A stretch of DNA of 40,046 bases from an uncultured Mucilaginibacter sp. (GTDB lineage Bacteria; Bacteroidota; Bacteroidia; Sphingobacteriales; Sphingobacteriaceae), in contig CAIPDP010000160.1 in NCBI GenBank assembly GCA_903863845.1, positions 1 through 40,046 of the forward strand, read 5' to 3'. Position numbers and translations under genes: made by a program. Below the pieces are notes generated by a model. The model made no database searches. It was not told the DNA's origin and saw nothing but the letters and a program-made list of their open reading frames with translations. Shown here piece by piece: positions 16,760 to 25,214 of the stretch (position 1 is its first letter; every line of letters begins with the position of its first letter).

Positions 16760-17752
16760 TCAGAGCGAACCGCCTGCTACCAAAACAGGCTCGCTTTTTA
16801 GCTCCTGAACGTAAGAGCTGCCAGCGATACAAGCCAGCATGCGCGAAAACGCCATTTTTGCAAGTTTAAAACCACTGGTTTCGATATAAGTAATGCGCGG
16901 GAAATAATAGGTAGGAATGATACCTTCACTAATTGCCAGGACCCCGATGTCTTTTGGCAACTGCAAGCCCAGTGTTTGAACAGCTTTCATTACACCGATC
17001 AGGATCTCATCACTCATGCAAAAAACTACATCAAATTGATGTGCACTACCCAGGTGATCCATGACAGATTCATAGGACTCGGCAGTCGATCCGGCATGGA
17101 TGCAGCGAACCTGGGCATCGGATCCATATTTACTAAAGGTGTCGTTAAATGCCTGCAGCCTTTTCTGGGTGATTGAAAGCTGGCTCTTTCCAAAAATTGC
17201 CAGGATATTTTTCTTTTTTTGAACGATGAGTGTCTCTGCTGCCAAAACCGCAGCTGCGGCATCATCTACACATACTTTGTTACAGGCTTCATAGGAAGGA
17301 ACAATATCAAAAAAGATCACCGGTATGTGCTGGTCTGCCAAACGCAAAAATGGATTGATATCATTTGTTTTGGAGGTGATGGAAACGAAAATTCCTGCCA
17401 AGCGGTTCTGCTTGCATCGCCTCAGGTTTTCCAATTCAATAACCGGGTCGTCGCCGGATTGCAAAATAATGAGCGAATAAGCATTGTGTCGCGCCTCTTC
17501 TTCCAGCGAACTGATGAACGACTGGTAAAAATCATTCGCAATACCTGGAATGATGACGCCAAACTCGCGACTTAGGTTAGTCCGCAAGTTGATCGCATAG
17601 GTGTTTGGCTCGTAATCAACCATTGCAGCCAATTGCTTTACGCGTTGCCGGGTTTCTATTGCGACATCGGCATGGTCCTTTAGTGCTCGGGATACCGTAG
17701 AAATGCTCAAATTAAGCAATTCTGCCAGCTTTTTTAGCGTAACATCAGGCAT
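16760..17752 (-). CDS. LacI-family transcriptional regulator
   Basis: A 330-residue repressor-type protein. The N-terminal helix-turn-helix is VTLKKLAELLNLSISTVSRA, followed by a hinge (VAIETRQRVKQLAAMVDYEP) and a periplasmic-binding-protein-like sensor domain (FGVIIPGIANDFYQSFISSL onward). The ATG at 17752 gives the canonical length; longer readings run into AT-rich leader sequence. It is divergent from a DUF6377 gene, and beyond that a sugar transporter and an amylosucrase. A palindromic LacI-type operator lies in the divergent region, so it most likely controls this sugar locus in response to a sucrose-related ligand. The ligand is inferred from context. Confidence 0.92.
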   Translation of the reverse strand: MPDVTLKKLAELLNLSISTVSRALKDHADVAIETRQRVKQLAAMVDYEPNTYAINLRTNLSREFGVIIPGIANDFYQSFISSLEEEARHNAYSLIILQSGDDPVIELENLRRCKQNRLAGIFVSITSKTNDINPFLRLADQHIPVIFFDIVPSYEACNKVCVDDAAAAVLAAETLIVQKKKNILAIFGKSQLSITQKRLQAFNDTFSKYGSDAQVRCIHAGSTAESYESVMDHLGSAHQFDVVFCMSDEILIGVMKAVQTLGLQLPKDIGVLAISEGIIPTYYFPRITYIETSGFKLAKMAFSRMLACIAGSSYVQELKSEPVLVAGGSL

Positions 17753-17809
17753 GAAGTTTATAATTGGTGCTTTAAAAATAATTCTTTTTAGGTCAAAAGC
17801 AAAAAGTGT

Positions 17810-17817
17810 CAAAAATA
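17810..17817 (-). promoter_or_regulatory. Predicted -7 element of the LacI-type regulator
   Basis: TATTTTTG on the minus strand matches TAnnTTTG, 57 bases upstream of the regulator ATG. A -33 TTTG is not apparent. Confidence 0.35.
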
Positions 17818-17941
17818 CACACTTGAAATGCGCTGATTTTGAGAGGTGATAGGAGAACGAATGGCGGAATTGATTGAAAAAAAGACAGATAGGGAGCTGC
17901 GACAAGGAAGGCACCTCGTCTATTTTTCCACAACAAACATA

Positions 17942-17959
17942 TTCGCAAACGTTTGCGAA
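17942..17959. promoter_or_regulatory. LacI-type operator palindrome
   Basis: TTCGCAAACGTTTGCGAA is a perfect 18-bp palindrome with the central CpG and the AAACGTTT core typical of LacI/GalR-family operators. A shorter palindrome CTTTGCAAAG (17963-17972) stands three bases further. The operator covers the -33 TTTG (17952-17955) of a predicted rightward promoter. Confidence 0.75.
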
Positions 17960-17984
17960 AACCTTTGCAAAGCATTTAGCTTTA
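17952..17984 (+). promoter_or_regulatory. Predicted promoter of the DUF6377 gene
   Basis: TTTG (17952-17955), a 21-base spacer and TAGCTTTA (17977-17984; seven of eight to TAnnTTTG plus the spacer positions) form a rightward promoter. Its -33 box lies in the right half of the LacI operator, which would allow simple repression. The transcript would have a leader of about 200 bases. Confidence 0.4.
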
Positions 17985-18070
17985 TTTCGATCCAAAGATA
18001 TCCTGCAAGCTATTAATTTAGTAACTGCAAACTAATTATTACCCTAATTAATAATTTGATTACCTAAAGT

Positions 18071-18115
18071 TTATCCACCGGGCGCCCTGATTTTTTTCAG
18101 GGCGCCTGAGGATAA
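18071..18115 (+). promoter_or_regulatory. Strong leader hairpin
   Basis: GGCGCCCTGA (18081-18090) and TCAGGGCGCC (18097-18106) form a perfect 10-bp stem with a six-T loop. Outside it, TTATCC (18071-18076) and GGATAA (18110-18115) add a second stem across a small internal loop. It lies between the divergent promoters and the DUF6377 ATG, and no T-run follows, so it is not an ordinary terminator. Confidence 0.7.
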
Positions 18116-18190
18116 AAATTAAAATCTGAACCTGAGAGGGTGTATTATCGCGTTATCTGTTAGAAAGTTAGCATAGATTCTTAAGTATTG

Positions 18191-18931
18191 ATGAAACCAT
18201 TTATCATAATTTCGGCACTATTATTAACTGGCATTTCGGCTTTCGCAGCTGGAGTTGGTCATACACCGGCAGATATTGAAGGCTATCTTTCGGCATTAAT
18301 AATAACAAGCCTGGCGCTGATAGCGATGGTTGTTCTTTTATTGGAGCAACGTAAAAAATTAGCGTATGTAAAAAAAGAACTTGGCATACGCAAACAGAAA
18401 TTTGAGCAAATCGCGGAAAGACTCAATGACAATGCGCATATCCGCGAGGAGTATATCGCTTACTTTGTTAATACGATTTCCGGTTATATCCAAAAGATCG
18501 AAAAGTTGAAGCTGGGTGTTGAACGAAAATTGGCACTAAAAAAATACGATGATATCTCGCTATCCTTTCGCGATATCAATATTAAAAAGGAACGGGAAGC
18601 TCTACATACCAATTTCGATCATTCGTTCTTAAGATTATTCCCTGATTTTGTGACCGAATTTAACACATTGTTCAAGGAGAGCGACCAGGTTTGGCCCAAA
18701 GAATCAGGCATGCTCAATACCGATCTTCGGATATTTGCCCTTTTGCGATTAGGAATTACAGATTGCGAAACTATCGGCAGTGTGCTGGAATATTCACCCA
18801 ATACAATTTACGTTTACAGAACGCGCATCAAATCAAAAGCAATTTTACCAGGCGATCAATTTGAACAAGCAATACTATCGATCAAAGCTGCATCGCCGGA
18901 AATTGTAAAAGAATACCACAGGTCGGCCTGA
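18191..18931 (+). CDS. Short DUF6377-type membrane regulator with LuxR-like C-terminus
   Basis: A 246-residue protein. It has a signal-peptide-like N-terminus (about 1-20), a transmembrane helix (about 35-55, ALIITSLALIAMVVLLLEQ), a coiled region, and a C-terminal part resembling the DUF6377 region of Bacteroidota regulators (REEYIAYFVNTISGYIQKIE) that ends in a LuxR-like helix-turn-helix (LRLGITDCETIGSVLEYSPN then TIYVYRTRIKSKA). From memory, full-length relatives are about 500-560 residues with a long periplasmic TPR domain; that domain is missing here and only about 15 residues lie outside the membrane. ATG at 18191 is preferred over the adjacent TTG at 18188. It likely acts as a regulator of the sugar locus. 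Confidence 0.72.
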   Translation: MKPFIIISALLLTGISAFAAGVGHTPADIEGYLSALIITSLALIAMVVLLLEQRKKLAYVKKELGIRKQKFEQIAERLNDNAHIREEYIAYFVNTISGYIQKIEKLKLGVERKLALKKYDDISLSFRDINIKKEREALHTNFDHSFLRLFPDFVTEFNTLFKESDQVWPKESGMLNTDLRIFALLRLGITDCETIGSVLEYSPNTIYVYRTRIKSKAILPGDQFEQAILSIKAASPEIVKEYHRSA

Positions 18932-18997
18932 CTTTAAAAGGCAACAGAAGCAATAGCATGTTGATTGAGATCTGGTTGGTTAATTTGCCATCCGGTT

Positions 18998-19031
18998 AGT
19001 GTCCCGGGATGAGATCCGGGACACTTTTTTT
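18998..19031 (+). terminator. Rho-independent terminator after the DUF6377 gene
   Basis: AGTGTCCCGG (18998-19007) pairs with CCGGGACACT (19016-19025), and a run of seven T follows. It separates the DUF6377 gene from the transporter gene. Confidence 0.9.
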
Positions 19032-19095
19032 GGGCTAAACCGTTTTTCGCGCCAATTTTAAAAAGAACACAGTAAAAATAATTTGAATATCAGGA

Positions 19096-19120
19096 GTTAA
19101 TATTAACTTAAACGCTTTAA
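19096..19120. promoter_or_regulatory. Candidate operator pair upstream of the MFS gene
   Basis: GTTAATATTAAC (19096-19107) is a perfect 12-bp palindrome, directly followed by TTAAACGCTTTAA (19108-19120), whose arms TTAAA and TTTAA flank CGC. The second resembles a degenerate copy of the AAACGTTT operator core at 17947-17954. Both lie 25-49 bases before the MFS ATG. Confidence 0.4.
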
Positions 19121-19144
19121 ACCAGGCACCAGTTACCTATAATT

Positions 19145-20497
19145 ATGTCATTCAGCAAACCAAAGCTAAGCTTCTGGCAGATCATCAATATGAACGTCGG
19201 TTTCTTCGGCATTCAGTACAGTTTTGGACTGCAACAATCGGCCATTAATCCGCTTTATACGTTTTTGCATGCAAGACCCGAGCAATTGCCATTGTTAAAT
19301 CTTGCCGGGCCACTTACGGGTCTTTTGATACAACCATTGATAGGGGCGATGAGTGACCGTACCTGGCATCCCCGCTTCGGCCGGCGCAAACCCTATTTTT
19401 TGGTAGGAGCTATATTTTGCAGTATTTGTTTATTTGCGTTCCCTTTCTGCAGGGCTTTATGGATGGCTGCAGGTTTGTTATGGATATTGGATGCTGCCAA
19501 CAATACCGCGATGGAACCCTATCGTGCTTTTATCGCTGATAAATTACCCGAAAAGCAACGGGCTTTCGGGTTTTTAACGCAAAGTTTTTTTACAGGACTG
19601 GGTATCACATTGGCTAATCTCTCGCTTGGTTTTTTCAAAAATATTATATCGGGTGAAACGCATACCTCCGACGGGCAATCTGGTATCCCGTATTGGGTAT
19701 TCGGGTCGTTTTTTGTAGGTGGCATTTGTTCTATCGTCAGCGTAGTTTGGTCTATTACAACCACGCCAGAAATACCGCCAACCGCCGAAGAACTCGCCGA
19801 ACTGAAAGCCCGGAAAAAAGGCTGGTTTGAACCGATTCAGGAAATATTTGCTGCAATTGGTGATATGCCTTCGGTCATGTGGAAGCTCGCATTAGTTTAT
19901 CTTTTCCAATGGTATGCCATGTTCTGTTACTGGCAATTTGTAGCGCTGAGTATCGCCAAATCAGTTTTTCATACCACTTCCGACGGTAATAAAGAGCTTT
20001 ATGAACAAGCGGTTGTATGGGCGGGTAAGGTTAATGGTTTCTATAATATCGTTACCTTTTTATCGGCATTCGGGTTAGTTTGGTTGGCACGAAAATTCAG
20101 CGCAAAATATGTACATATAGGTTGTTTGTTGATGGCTGGTGCCGCCTTACTCGTTTTTCCGCATATAACCGACAAGCAATTGCTTTTTGCCCCGATGGTT
20201 GGGTTTGGTATTGCATGGGCAAGTATGATGGGCGTACCTTACATTATGGTGGTCGGTAGCATACCAAAGGAGCGTTATGGCGTTTACATGGGTATCATTA
20301 ATATGATGATCGTTGTGCCAATGATCCTGCAAACCTTGAGTTTTGGCTTTGTTTACCAACGCTTTTTAGGTTCAGATCCGGCAAATGCCATTACCTTTGC
20401 AGGCGTGTTACTATTATTGTCGGCGCTGGCTACAACGCGCATCAAACGTGATCATGTTTCAGATGATGTAGTAGTTCCCGCCAGTGCCGGGCACTGA
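19145..20497 (+). CDS. MFS sugar transporter (SLC45/sucrose-proton symporter-like)
   Basis: A 450-residue protein with about twelve transmembrane helices. The loop between helices 2 and 3 reads GAMSDRTWHPRFGRRKPYF, the arrangement seen in SLC45 and plant-type sucrose or maltose symporters. The N-terminus WQIINMNVGFFGIQYSFGLQ is also typical. It stands 23 bases upstream of an amylosucrase gene, which makes sucrose the best guess for its substrate, carried with protons across the inner membrane. Maltose or other disaccharides are alternatives. The terminator before it and palindromes in its leader suggest its own regulated promoter. Confidence 0.87.
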   Translation: MSFSKPKLSFWQIINMNVGFFGIQYSFGLQQSAINPLYTFLHARPEQLPLLNLAGPLTGLLIQPLIGAMSDRTWHPRFGRRKPYFLVGAIFCSICLFAFPFCRALWMAAGLLWILDAANNTAMEPYRAFIADKLPEKQRAFGFLTQSFFTGLGITLANLSLGFFKNIISGETHTSDGQSGIPYWVFGSFFVGGICSIVSVVWSITTTPEIPPTAEELAELKARKKGWFEPIQEIFAAIGDMPSVMWKLALVYLFQWYAMFCYWQFVALSIAKSVFHTTSDGNKELYEQAVVWAGKVNGFYNIVTFLSAFGLVWLARKFSAKYVHIGCLLMAGAALLVFPHITDKQLLFAPMVGFGIAWASMMGVPYIMVVGSIPKERYGVYMGIINMMIVVPMILQTLSFGFVYQRFLGSDPANAITFAGVLLLLSALATTRIKRDHVSDDVVVPASAGH

Positions 20498-20520
20498 TTT
20501 TATAATTAGCATATATTTAC

Positions 20521-22470
20521 GTGTACAATCCTGCTTTACATCAACAGATCAATACTATCCTTCGCAAACACCATATTGATATTGCGGAGAACGATAATGC
20601 ATTTTATGTTCGGATGATGGCCAATGCCGACCACATTCAAACCTTATACACTGAAATTTACGGGAATCACCCCCGTGCAGCCATTGCTTTTGAGCAATTG
20701 ATCGAGGGTATAACCAAAATATACCTGGCGCGTCCTGCAAGCATGCGCGAGAAAGACGAGTTGAAGGAACGAAAAGGATATTGGTACCTGGGCAATGATA
20801 TTGCCGGAATGAGCCTCTATGTAGATCGTTTTTGTGGCAACCTTGCTAATTTACCTGCTAAGTTGGATTACTTCGAAAATCTGGGTGTAAACTTCCTTCA
20901 CCTGATGCCTATTTTTGAAAGTCCGGCCGAAGCCAGCGATGGTGGTTATGCGGTTTCCAATTTTCGCAAGGTTGACGAGCGTTTTGGTACACTTGACGAC
21001 TTAATGACCCTGCGCAGGCATATGGACGAAAAAGGCATGTACCTGATGGTGGATATTGTGCTTAACCATACCTCAAACCAGCACCATTGGGCCGAACGTG
21101 CCAAAGAAGGCGACGCCGAATATCAGGACTATTTTTACATGTTCGACAGTCGTGATATACCCGATGAATTTGAGCGGAGCATGTTCGAGATATTTCCCGA
21201 AAGCTCGCCGGGTAATTTTACATGGGTGCCTGAGTGCAAAAAATGGGTGATGACGGTATTCCACAATTACCAATGGGACTTGAATTATACCAATCCCGCC
21301 GTTTTTGTCGCGATGCTGGACAACGTATTATTTTATGCCAATTTGGGTGTTGATATTTTACGTATCGATGCCCCCGCCTTTATCTGGAAGCAGATGGGCA
21401 CCAATTGCCAGAACCTGCCAATGGCACATACACTACTGCGCCTCATCAAGCAATGCGTGATGGTTGCAACACCGGGCATGGCCATATTGGGCGAGGCCAT
21501 TGTTGCGCCAAAAGATATCCTCAAATACTTTGGCACCGGAGCCTATACTGCCCGCGAGTGCGATTTTGCCTATAATGCCACCCAGATGGCCCTGCAATGG
21601 GATATGCTGGCCACCGGCGATACCCGCGTGATGCTGGCGGCGCAATACCTGGTATTGCAAAAGCCTTTCGGCACTTCATGGATCACTTACACCCGCTGCC
21701 ACGACGATATTGGCCTGGCCTATGACGACGATATGATCCGCCAGGCAGGCTATAATTCATATGATCACCGTAAATTTTTGCAGGATTATTATTCGGGTAA
21801 GTTTCCGGATAGTCCGGCAACCGGTGCCTTGTTTTCCTCGAACCCCAAAAATGGCGATGCAAGGATCAGCGGATCGCTGGCATCGCTATGCGGACTGGAA
21901 AAGGCACTGGCTGAAAAAAATAAAAAGGCGATCGACAATGCTATCAATAAAATTTTATTGATGCAGGCACACAGTTTTTTCCTTGGCGGTGTGCCGATGC
22001 TTTTTTATGGCGATGAAGCAGGATATACTAATGACTACAGCTATCTTGACGACCCGGCAAAAAGTTACGATAATCGGTGGATGCATCGGCCGGTGATAGA
22101 CTGGGAAAAGAACAAACGCATCAACAAAGCAAACACCGTAGAAAACCGGATATTTTCAGCAACCCAAAAACTGTTGGCCATCCGCAAAAAGCTACCTGTT
22201 ATTGCCGATTATAAAAACCTAACCTGGCTAAACCCCTACAATATCCATGTAGCTGCCTACCTTCGAACGTTGGATGACCAGGCATTTTTTGGCGTATATA
22301 ATTTCAGTAGTAAAACGGCATATCTTACCTGGGCGGCATTTAAAGAGCATGGCATAACACCCAAAATGCTATACTGCCATTGGACCGGTAAAGAATTCAA
22401 TGCTGGAGGCAACGCCGATTTCCTGGTGCTGGAACCTTATGGCTTTCATTTGCTCGAAGTGGTTGGGTAG
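20521..22470 (+). CDS. Amylosucrase (GH13_4)
   Basis: A 649-residue cytoplasmic enzyme that uses sucrose to extend an alpha-1,4-glucan and releases fructose. Catalytic residues are the nucleophile Asp283 (GVDILRIDAP), the acid/base Glu325 (ILGEAI) and Asp396 or its neighbour Asp395 (TRCHDDIG). They align within a few positions of Asp286, Glu328 and Asp393 of the Neisseria polysaccharea enzyme. The sucrose-pocket segment SDGGYAVSNFR and Arg519 in DNRWMHRP match the Asp144-Arg509 pair known from that enzyme. No signal peptide is present. The start is GTG, 23 bases after the transporter stop. Length matches amylosucrases (about 640) and exceeds alpha-amylases. A sucrose hydrolase with the same fold cannot be excluded. 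Confidence 0.9.
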   Translation: MYNPALHQQINTILRKHHIDIAENDNAFYVRMMANADHIQTLYTEIYGNHPRAAIAFEQLIEGITKIYLARPASMREKDELKERKGYWYLGNDIAGMSLYVDRFCGNLANLPAKLDYFENLGVNFLHLMPIFESPAEASDGGYAVSNFRKVDERFGTLDDLMTLRRHMDEKGMYLMVDIVLNHTSNQHHWAERAKEGDAEYQDYFYMFDSRDIPDEFERSMFEIFPESSPGNFTWVPECKKWVMTVFHNYQWDLNYTNPAVFVAMLDNVLFYANLGVDILRIDAPAFIWKQMGTNCQNLPMAHTLLRLIKQCVMVATPGMAILGEAIVAPKDILKYFGTGAYTARECDFAYNATQMALQWDMLATGDTRVMLAAQYLVLQKPFGTSWITYTRCHDDIGLAYDDDMIRQAGYNSYDHRKFLQDYYSGKFPDSPATGALFSSNPKNGDARISGSLASLCGLEKALAEKNKKAIDNAINKILLMQAHSFFLGGVPMLFYGDEAGYTNDYSYLDDPAKSYDNRWMHRPVIDWEKNKRINKANTVENRIFSATQKLLAIRKKLPVIADYKNLTWLNPYNIHVAAYLRTLDDQAFFGVYNFSSKTAYLTWAAFKEHGITPKMLYCHWTGKEFNAGGNADFLVLEPYGFHLLEVVG

Positions 22471-22494
22471 GGGAACTCTAGATGTTTCCCTTTT
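22470..22494 (+). terminator. Possible terminator after amylosucrase
   Basis: GGGGAAC and GTTTCCC pair (with one G-U) over a seven-base loop, followed by TTTT. The stem begins in the last base of the stop codon. The stem is short, so efficiency is uncertain. Confidence 0.45.
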
Positions 22495-22531
22495 GAAGTT
22501 CCTGGGTTAGAATCACTTCTATACCTCAGGT

Positions 22532-22560
22532 CTAAGTTTTCTCGTCGCGCGACTTCTTAG
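22532..22560. repeat. Small inverted repeat in the convergent spacer
   Basis: A perfect palindrome GTCGCGCGAC (22544-22553) is flanked by CTAAG (22532-22536) and CTTAG (22556-22560). It lies between amylosucrase and leuA, which converge, and could help end leuA transcription. Confidence 0.4.
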
Positions 22561-22641
22561 CCCACCTGGGTCGGTTCAAAATGACAGTATTTGGGATAGG
22601 TTGAAAAAATATGATCATCCTAAAAGCCTACCCATCATAGT

Positions 22642-23808
22642 TCAGCCCCTCACTTCCTGGTTCACCACCAAACTGCGCAAGTCATCATCACTGATATCCA
22701 GCTTGCTGTCGGCTAAGGTTAAGAAGCGGTGATAGGCATCGGCCAGTTCGTCTTTTTCCAGCTTGAAGCCGAGGCGTTCGAGGTGGAATTTGAGGGCATG
22801 GCGTCCGCTGCGCGCAGTAAGCACGATGGTTGCACTTGGAAAACCTACATCTTCTGGTCGGATGATTTCGTAGTTCTCACGCATTTTAAGGAAGCCGTCC
22901 TGGTGGATGCCCGAGCTATGTGCGAAGGCATTACCGCCAACGATCGCCTTATTAGGCTGTACCGGCATACGCATCTGCGCGCTGACCAGTCGGCTGATCT
23001 CGAAAATTCTTTGTGATTTGATCTGGGTATGCAGGCCAAGGCTTTGGTGTGTTTTTAGGATCATTACCACTTCTTCGATAGAAGTGTTACCGGCGCGTTC
23101 GCCGATACCGTTAATGGTACCTTCAATTTGGCGAGCACCGTTCTGAAGGCCGGCGATGGAGTTGGCTGTTGCCAGCCCAAGGTCGTTATGACAATGTACG
23201 GAGATGATGGCCTTGTCGATATTCTTTACGTTCTCTTTCAGGAACCGGATCTTACTACCATATTGGTCGGGCAGGCAATAACCGTTGGTGTCAGGGATAT
23301 TGACGACGGTTGCACCTGCCGCAATGACCGCCTCAACCATTTTAGCGAGGAAATGAATATCAGCACGACCTGCATCTTCAGCGTAAAACTCAATGTCTTC
23401 AACGCCGCGTTTGGCGTATTTAACAGCTTCAACGGCACGCTCCAGTATCTCCTCACGAGTACTGTTGAATTTATGCTTGATATGCATATCCGACGATCCG
23501 ATACCTGTATGAATACGCGGATGTTTGGCATATTTAAGCGCTTCTATTGCAGCGTCGATATCGCCTTTATTAGCACGGGTTAGCGCACAAACCGTAGGAT
23601 TTAATACTGCTTTTGATATTTCTACAACACTTTGGAAATCGCCGGGACTTGATACCGGGAAACCGGCTTCAATGATGTCAACACCAAGCGCTTCCAGTTC
23701 GCGGGCTATCTCTATCTTTTCAGGGGTTGTCAACTGACAGCCCGGTACCTGCTCGCCATCGCGAAGCGTGGTATCAAAAACATAAACGCGGTTTGGATCG
23801 TGAAGCAT
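22642..23808 (-). CDS. leuA: 2-isopropylmalate synthase, short form
   Basis: A 388-residue enzyme for the first leucine-specific step (2-oxoisovalerate plus acetyl-CoA). The catalytic barrel is shown by [13 protein letters not shown], the metal ligands in [13 protein letters not shown] and [12 protein letters not shown]. The E. coli enzyme has about 520 residues, because it carries a C-terminal LeuA dimer domain that senses leucine; that domain is absent here and the 171-base spacer after the stop cannot hold it. Citramalate or homocitrate synthases share the barrel, but linkage to leuBCD and ilv genes favours LeuA. It is the last gene of the branched-chain array. Confidence 0.92.
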   Translation of the reverse strand: MLHDPNRVYVFDTTLRDGEQVPGCQLTTPEKIEIARELEALGVDIIEAGFPVSSPGDFQSVVEISKAVLNPTVCALTRANKGDIDAAIEALKYAKHPRIHTGIGSSDMHIKHKFNSTREEILERAVEAVKYAKRGVEDIEFYAEDAGRADIHFLAKMVEAVIAAGATVVNIPDTNGYCLPDQYGSKIRFLKENVKNIDKAIISVHCHNDLGLATANSIAGLQNGARQIEGTINGIGERAGNTSIEEVVMILKTHQSLGLHTQIKSQRIFEISRLVSAQMRMPVQPNKAIVGGNAFAHSSGIHQDGFLKMRENYEIIRPEDVGFPSATIVLTARSGRHALKFHLERLGFKLEKDELADAYHRFLTLADSKLDISDDDLRSLVVNQEVRG

Positions 23809-23811
23809 ATT

Positions 23812-23982
23812 ATTTTATTTTATTGATTACACCGATTTTGATATCGATTACACTGATTTTTTTGTCATTGGGCATTTGTCATTGGGCATTGCGCATTTAT
23901 AGATTTGACTATTATTACCTTTAACCAATACAACCAATCCAACTAATACAACTAATACAACTAATACAACCAATTCAACCCC
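23812..23982. repeat. Mixed repeat spacer between leuB and leuA
   Basis: The plus strand shows GATTACACCGATTTT and its variant GATTACACTGATTTT, then GTCATTGGGCATTT twice, then an array of ACAACTAATACAAC-type words. No promoter or terminator is visible, and the spacer lies inside the probable operon. Confidence 0.8.
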
Positions 23983-25047
23983 CTAAATAAACTCCAGCAC
24001 TTTTTGTCCCATGGCAGTAGTACCCAGAATCTTACTCTTATCCGTATTGCTATCAGCAATATCTCCGGTACGGTAGCCAGCTTTCAAAGTTTTGTCTACT
24101 GCGTCCGTAATGCGTTTAGCTTCTTCCTTTAGTCCGAATGCGATCTCGTACATCAGGGCTACGCTCAGGATAGAGGCTAAGGGATTAGCTTTATCCTGGC
24201 CGGCAATATCATGAGCCGAACCGTGGATCGGCTCAAAGAAGCCTGTGCCATCACCAATAGATGCTGATGCCAGCATTCCCATCGATCCTGCGATCTGTGA
24301 AGCTTCGTCAGTAAGGATGTCTCCAAACAGGTTGGCAGTCACCACTACGTCGAATTTCTTTGGGTTTTTCACCAATTGCATGGCCGCATTGTCGATAAAC
24401 ATGTGTTCGGTCTCCACATCAGGGTATTCCTGTGCGATCTCCTGAACAACTGAGCGCCACAAACGTGATGTTTCAAGCACATTAGCCTTATCTACCGAGC
24501 AGAGGCGTTTGGTACGCACTCTGGCAGCCTCATAGGCTTTGCGTGCAATGCGTTCAACTTCGTAGCGGTGGTAGATCATCAGGTCGGACGAAAAGCCCTC
24601 ACCCCTTGTTTTTTCGCCGAAATAAACATCTCCGGTTAGTTCACGGAAAAAGAGGATGTCAGTACCCTTCAAAATTTCCGGCTTCAGGCTCGAAGCATTT
24701 AGCAATTCATCAAACAGGATAATAGGGCGCAGGTTCGCATATAGCCCCAATTCTTTGCGGATTTTCAGCAAACCCTGCTCGGGACGAACTTTGGCCGATG
24801 GGTCATTATCATATTTCAAATGGCCTACTGCACCGAAAAGAATAGCATCGCTCGCTTTGGCTTTAGCCAGTGTTTCATCAGGTAATGAAGTGCCGGTAGC
24901 TTCAATAGCTACGTGCCCCATTAAGCCTTCATCAAAAGTGAATGTATGCCCGTAAATCGAGCCGATTTTTTCAAGCACTGCCTTGCCCCATGTTGTTACT
25001 TCAGGGCCGATACCGTCGCCGGGTATTACTAATATGTGTTTATTCAT
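23983..25047 (-). CDS. leuB: 3-isopropylmalate dehydrogenase
   Basis: A 354-residue NAD-dependent enzyme that oxidises and decarboxylates 3-isopropylmalate. The start GDGIGPEVT near residue 12, the substrate region DNAAMQLVKNP, and the metal/NAD segment NLFGDILTDEASQIAGSMGM are typical. The ATG at 25047 (MNKHILVIPGDG) is chosen; an upstream in-frame start at 25074 would add nine residues encoded by repeat-like sequence. It lies between leuD and leuA. Confidence 0.96.
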   Translation of the reverse strand: MNKHILVIPGDGIGPEVTTWGKAVLEKIGSIYGHTFTFDEGLMGHVAIEATGTSLPDETLAKAKASDAILFGAVGHLKYDNDPSAKVRPEQGLLKIRKELGLYANLRPIILFDELLNASSLKPEILKGTDILFFRELTGDVYFGEKTRGEGFSSDLMIYHRYEVERIARKAYEAARVRTKRLCSVDKANVLETSRLWRSVVQEIAQEYPDVETEHMFIDNAAMQLVKNPKKFDVVVTANLFGDILTDEASQIAGSMGMLASASIGDGTGFFEPIHGSAHDIAGQDKANPLASILSVALMYEIAFGLKEEAKRITDAVDKTLKAGYRTGDIADSNTDKSKILGTTAMGQKVLEFI

Positions 25048-25214
25048 TTTTCTGTTTACATCGAGGTGTCCCAATAGCTATCGGGATGATCACACCGATT
25101 TTTTTGTTGCATGTAATATGTTAGACGCTAGTCGTTTTTGTTTTCTAATTAATACGCCTAACCCTTATCCTTTATCCTTTATCCTTTGTCCTTTATCCTT
25201 TATCCTTTATCCTT
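25048..25214. repeat. Repeat spacer with palindrome and TTTATCC array
   Basis: The plus strand carries TCCCAATAGCTATCGGGA (25069-25086), a one-base variant of the 18-bp palindrome, next to GATCACACCGATTTTTTT. About 60 bases of TTTATCC tandem repeats (25157-25213) then run up to the leuD stop. Confidence 0.85.

Noticed and set aside
16716..16832. Longer N-terminus for the membrane protein at 15981
   Set aside because: It would overlap the end of the LacI gene and precede the MSNQDQN start with a charged stretch unlike a membrane-protein start.
17753..17995. Longer N-terminus for the LacI-family regulator
   Set aside because: It would add about 80 residues before the helix-turn-helix, in a region containing a promoter and the operator.
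18071..18115. Ordinary rho-independent terminator
   Set aside because: There is no U-run on either strand and no gene ends nearby.
20521..22470. Trehalose synthase or alpha-amylase
   Set aside because: The SDGGYAVS and RCHDDIG motifs, overall length and the partner transporter fit amylosucrase better.
25157..25213. CRISPR-like tandem repeats (TTTATCC words)
   Set aside because: The repeats are seven bases long with no unique spacers and no cas genes nearby; they are simple tandem repeats.
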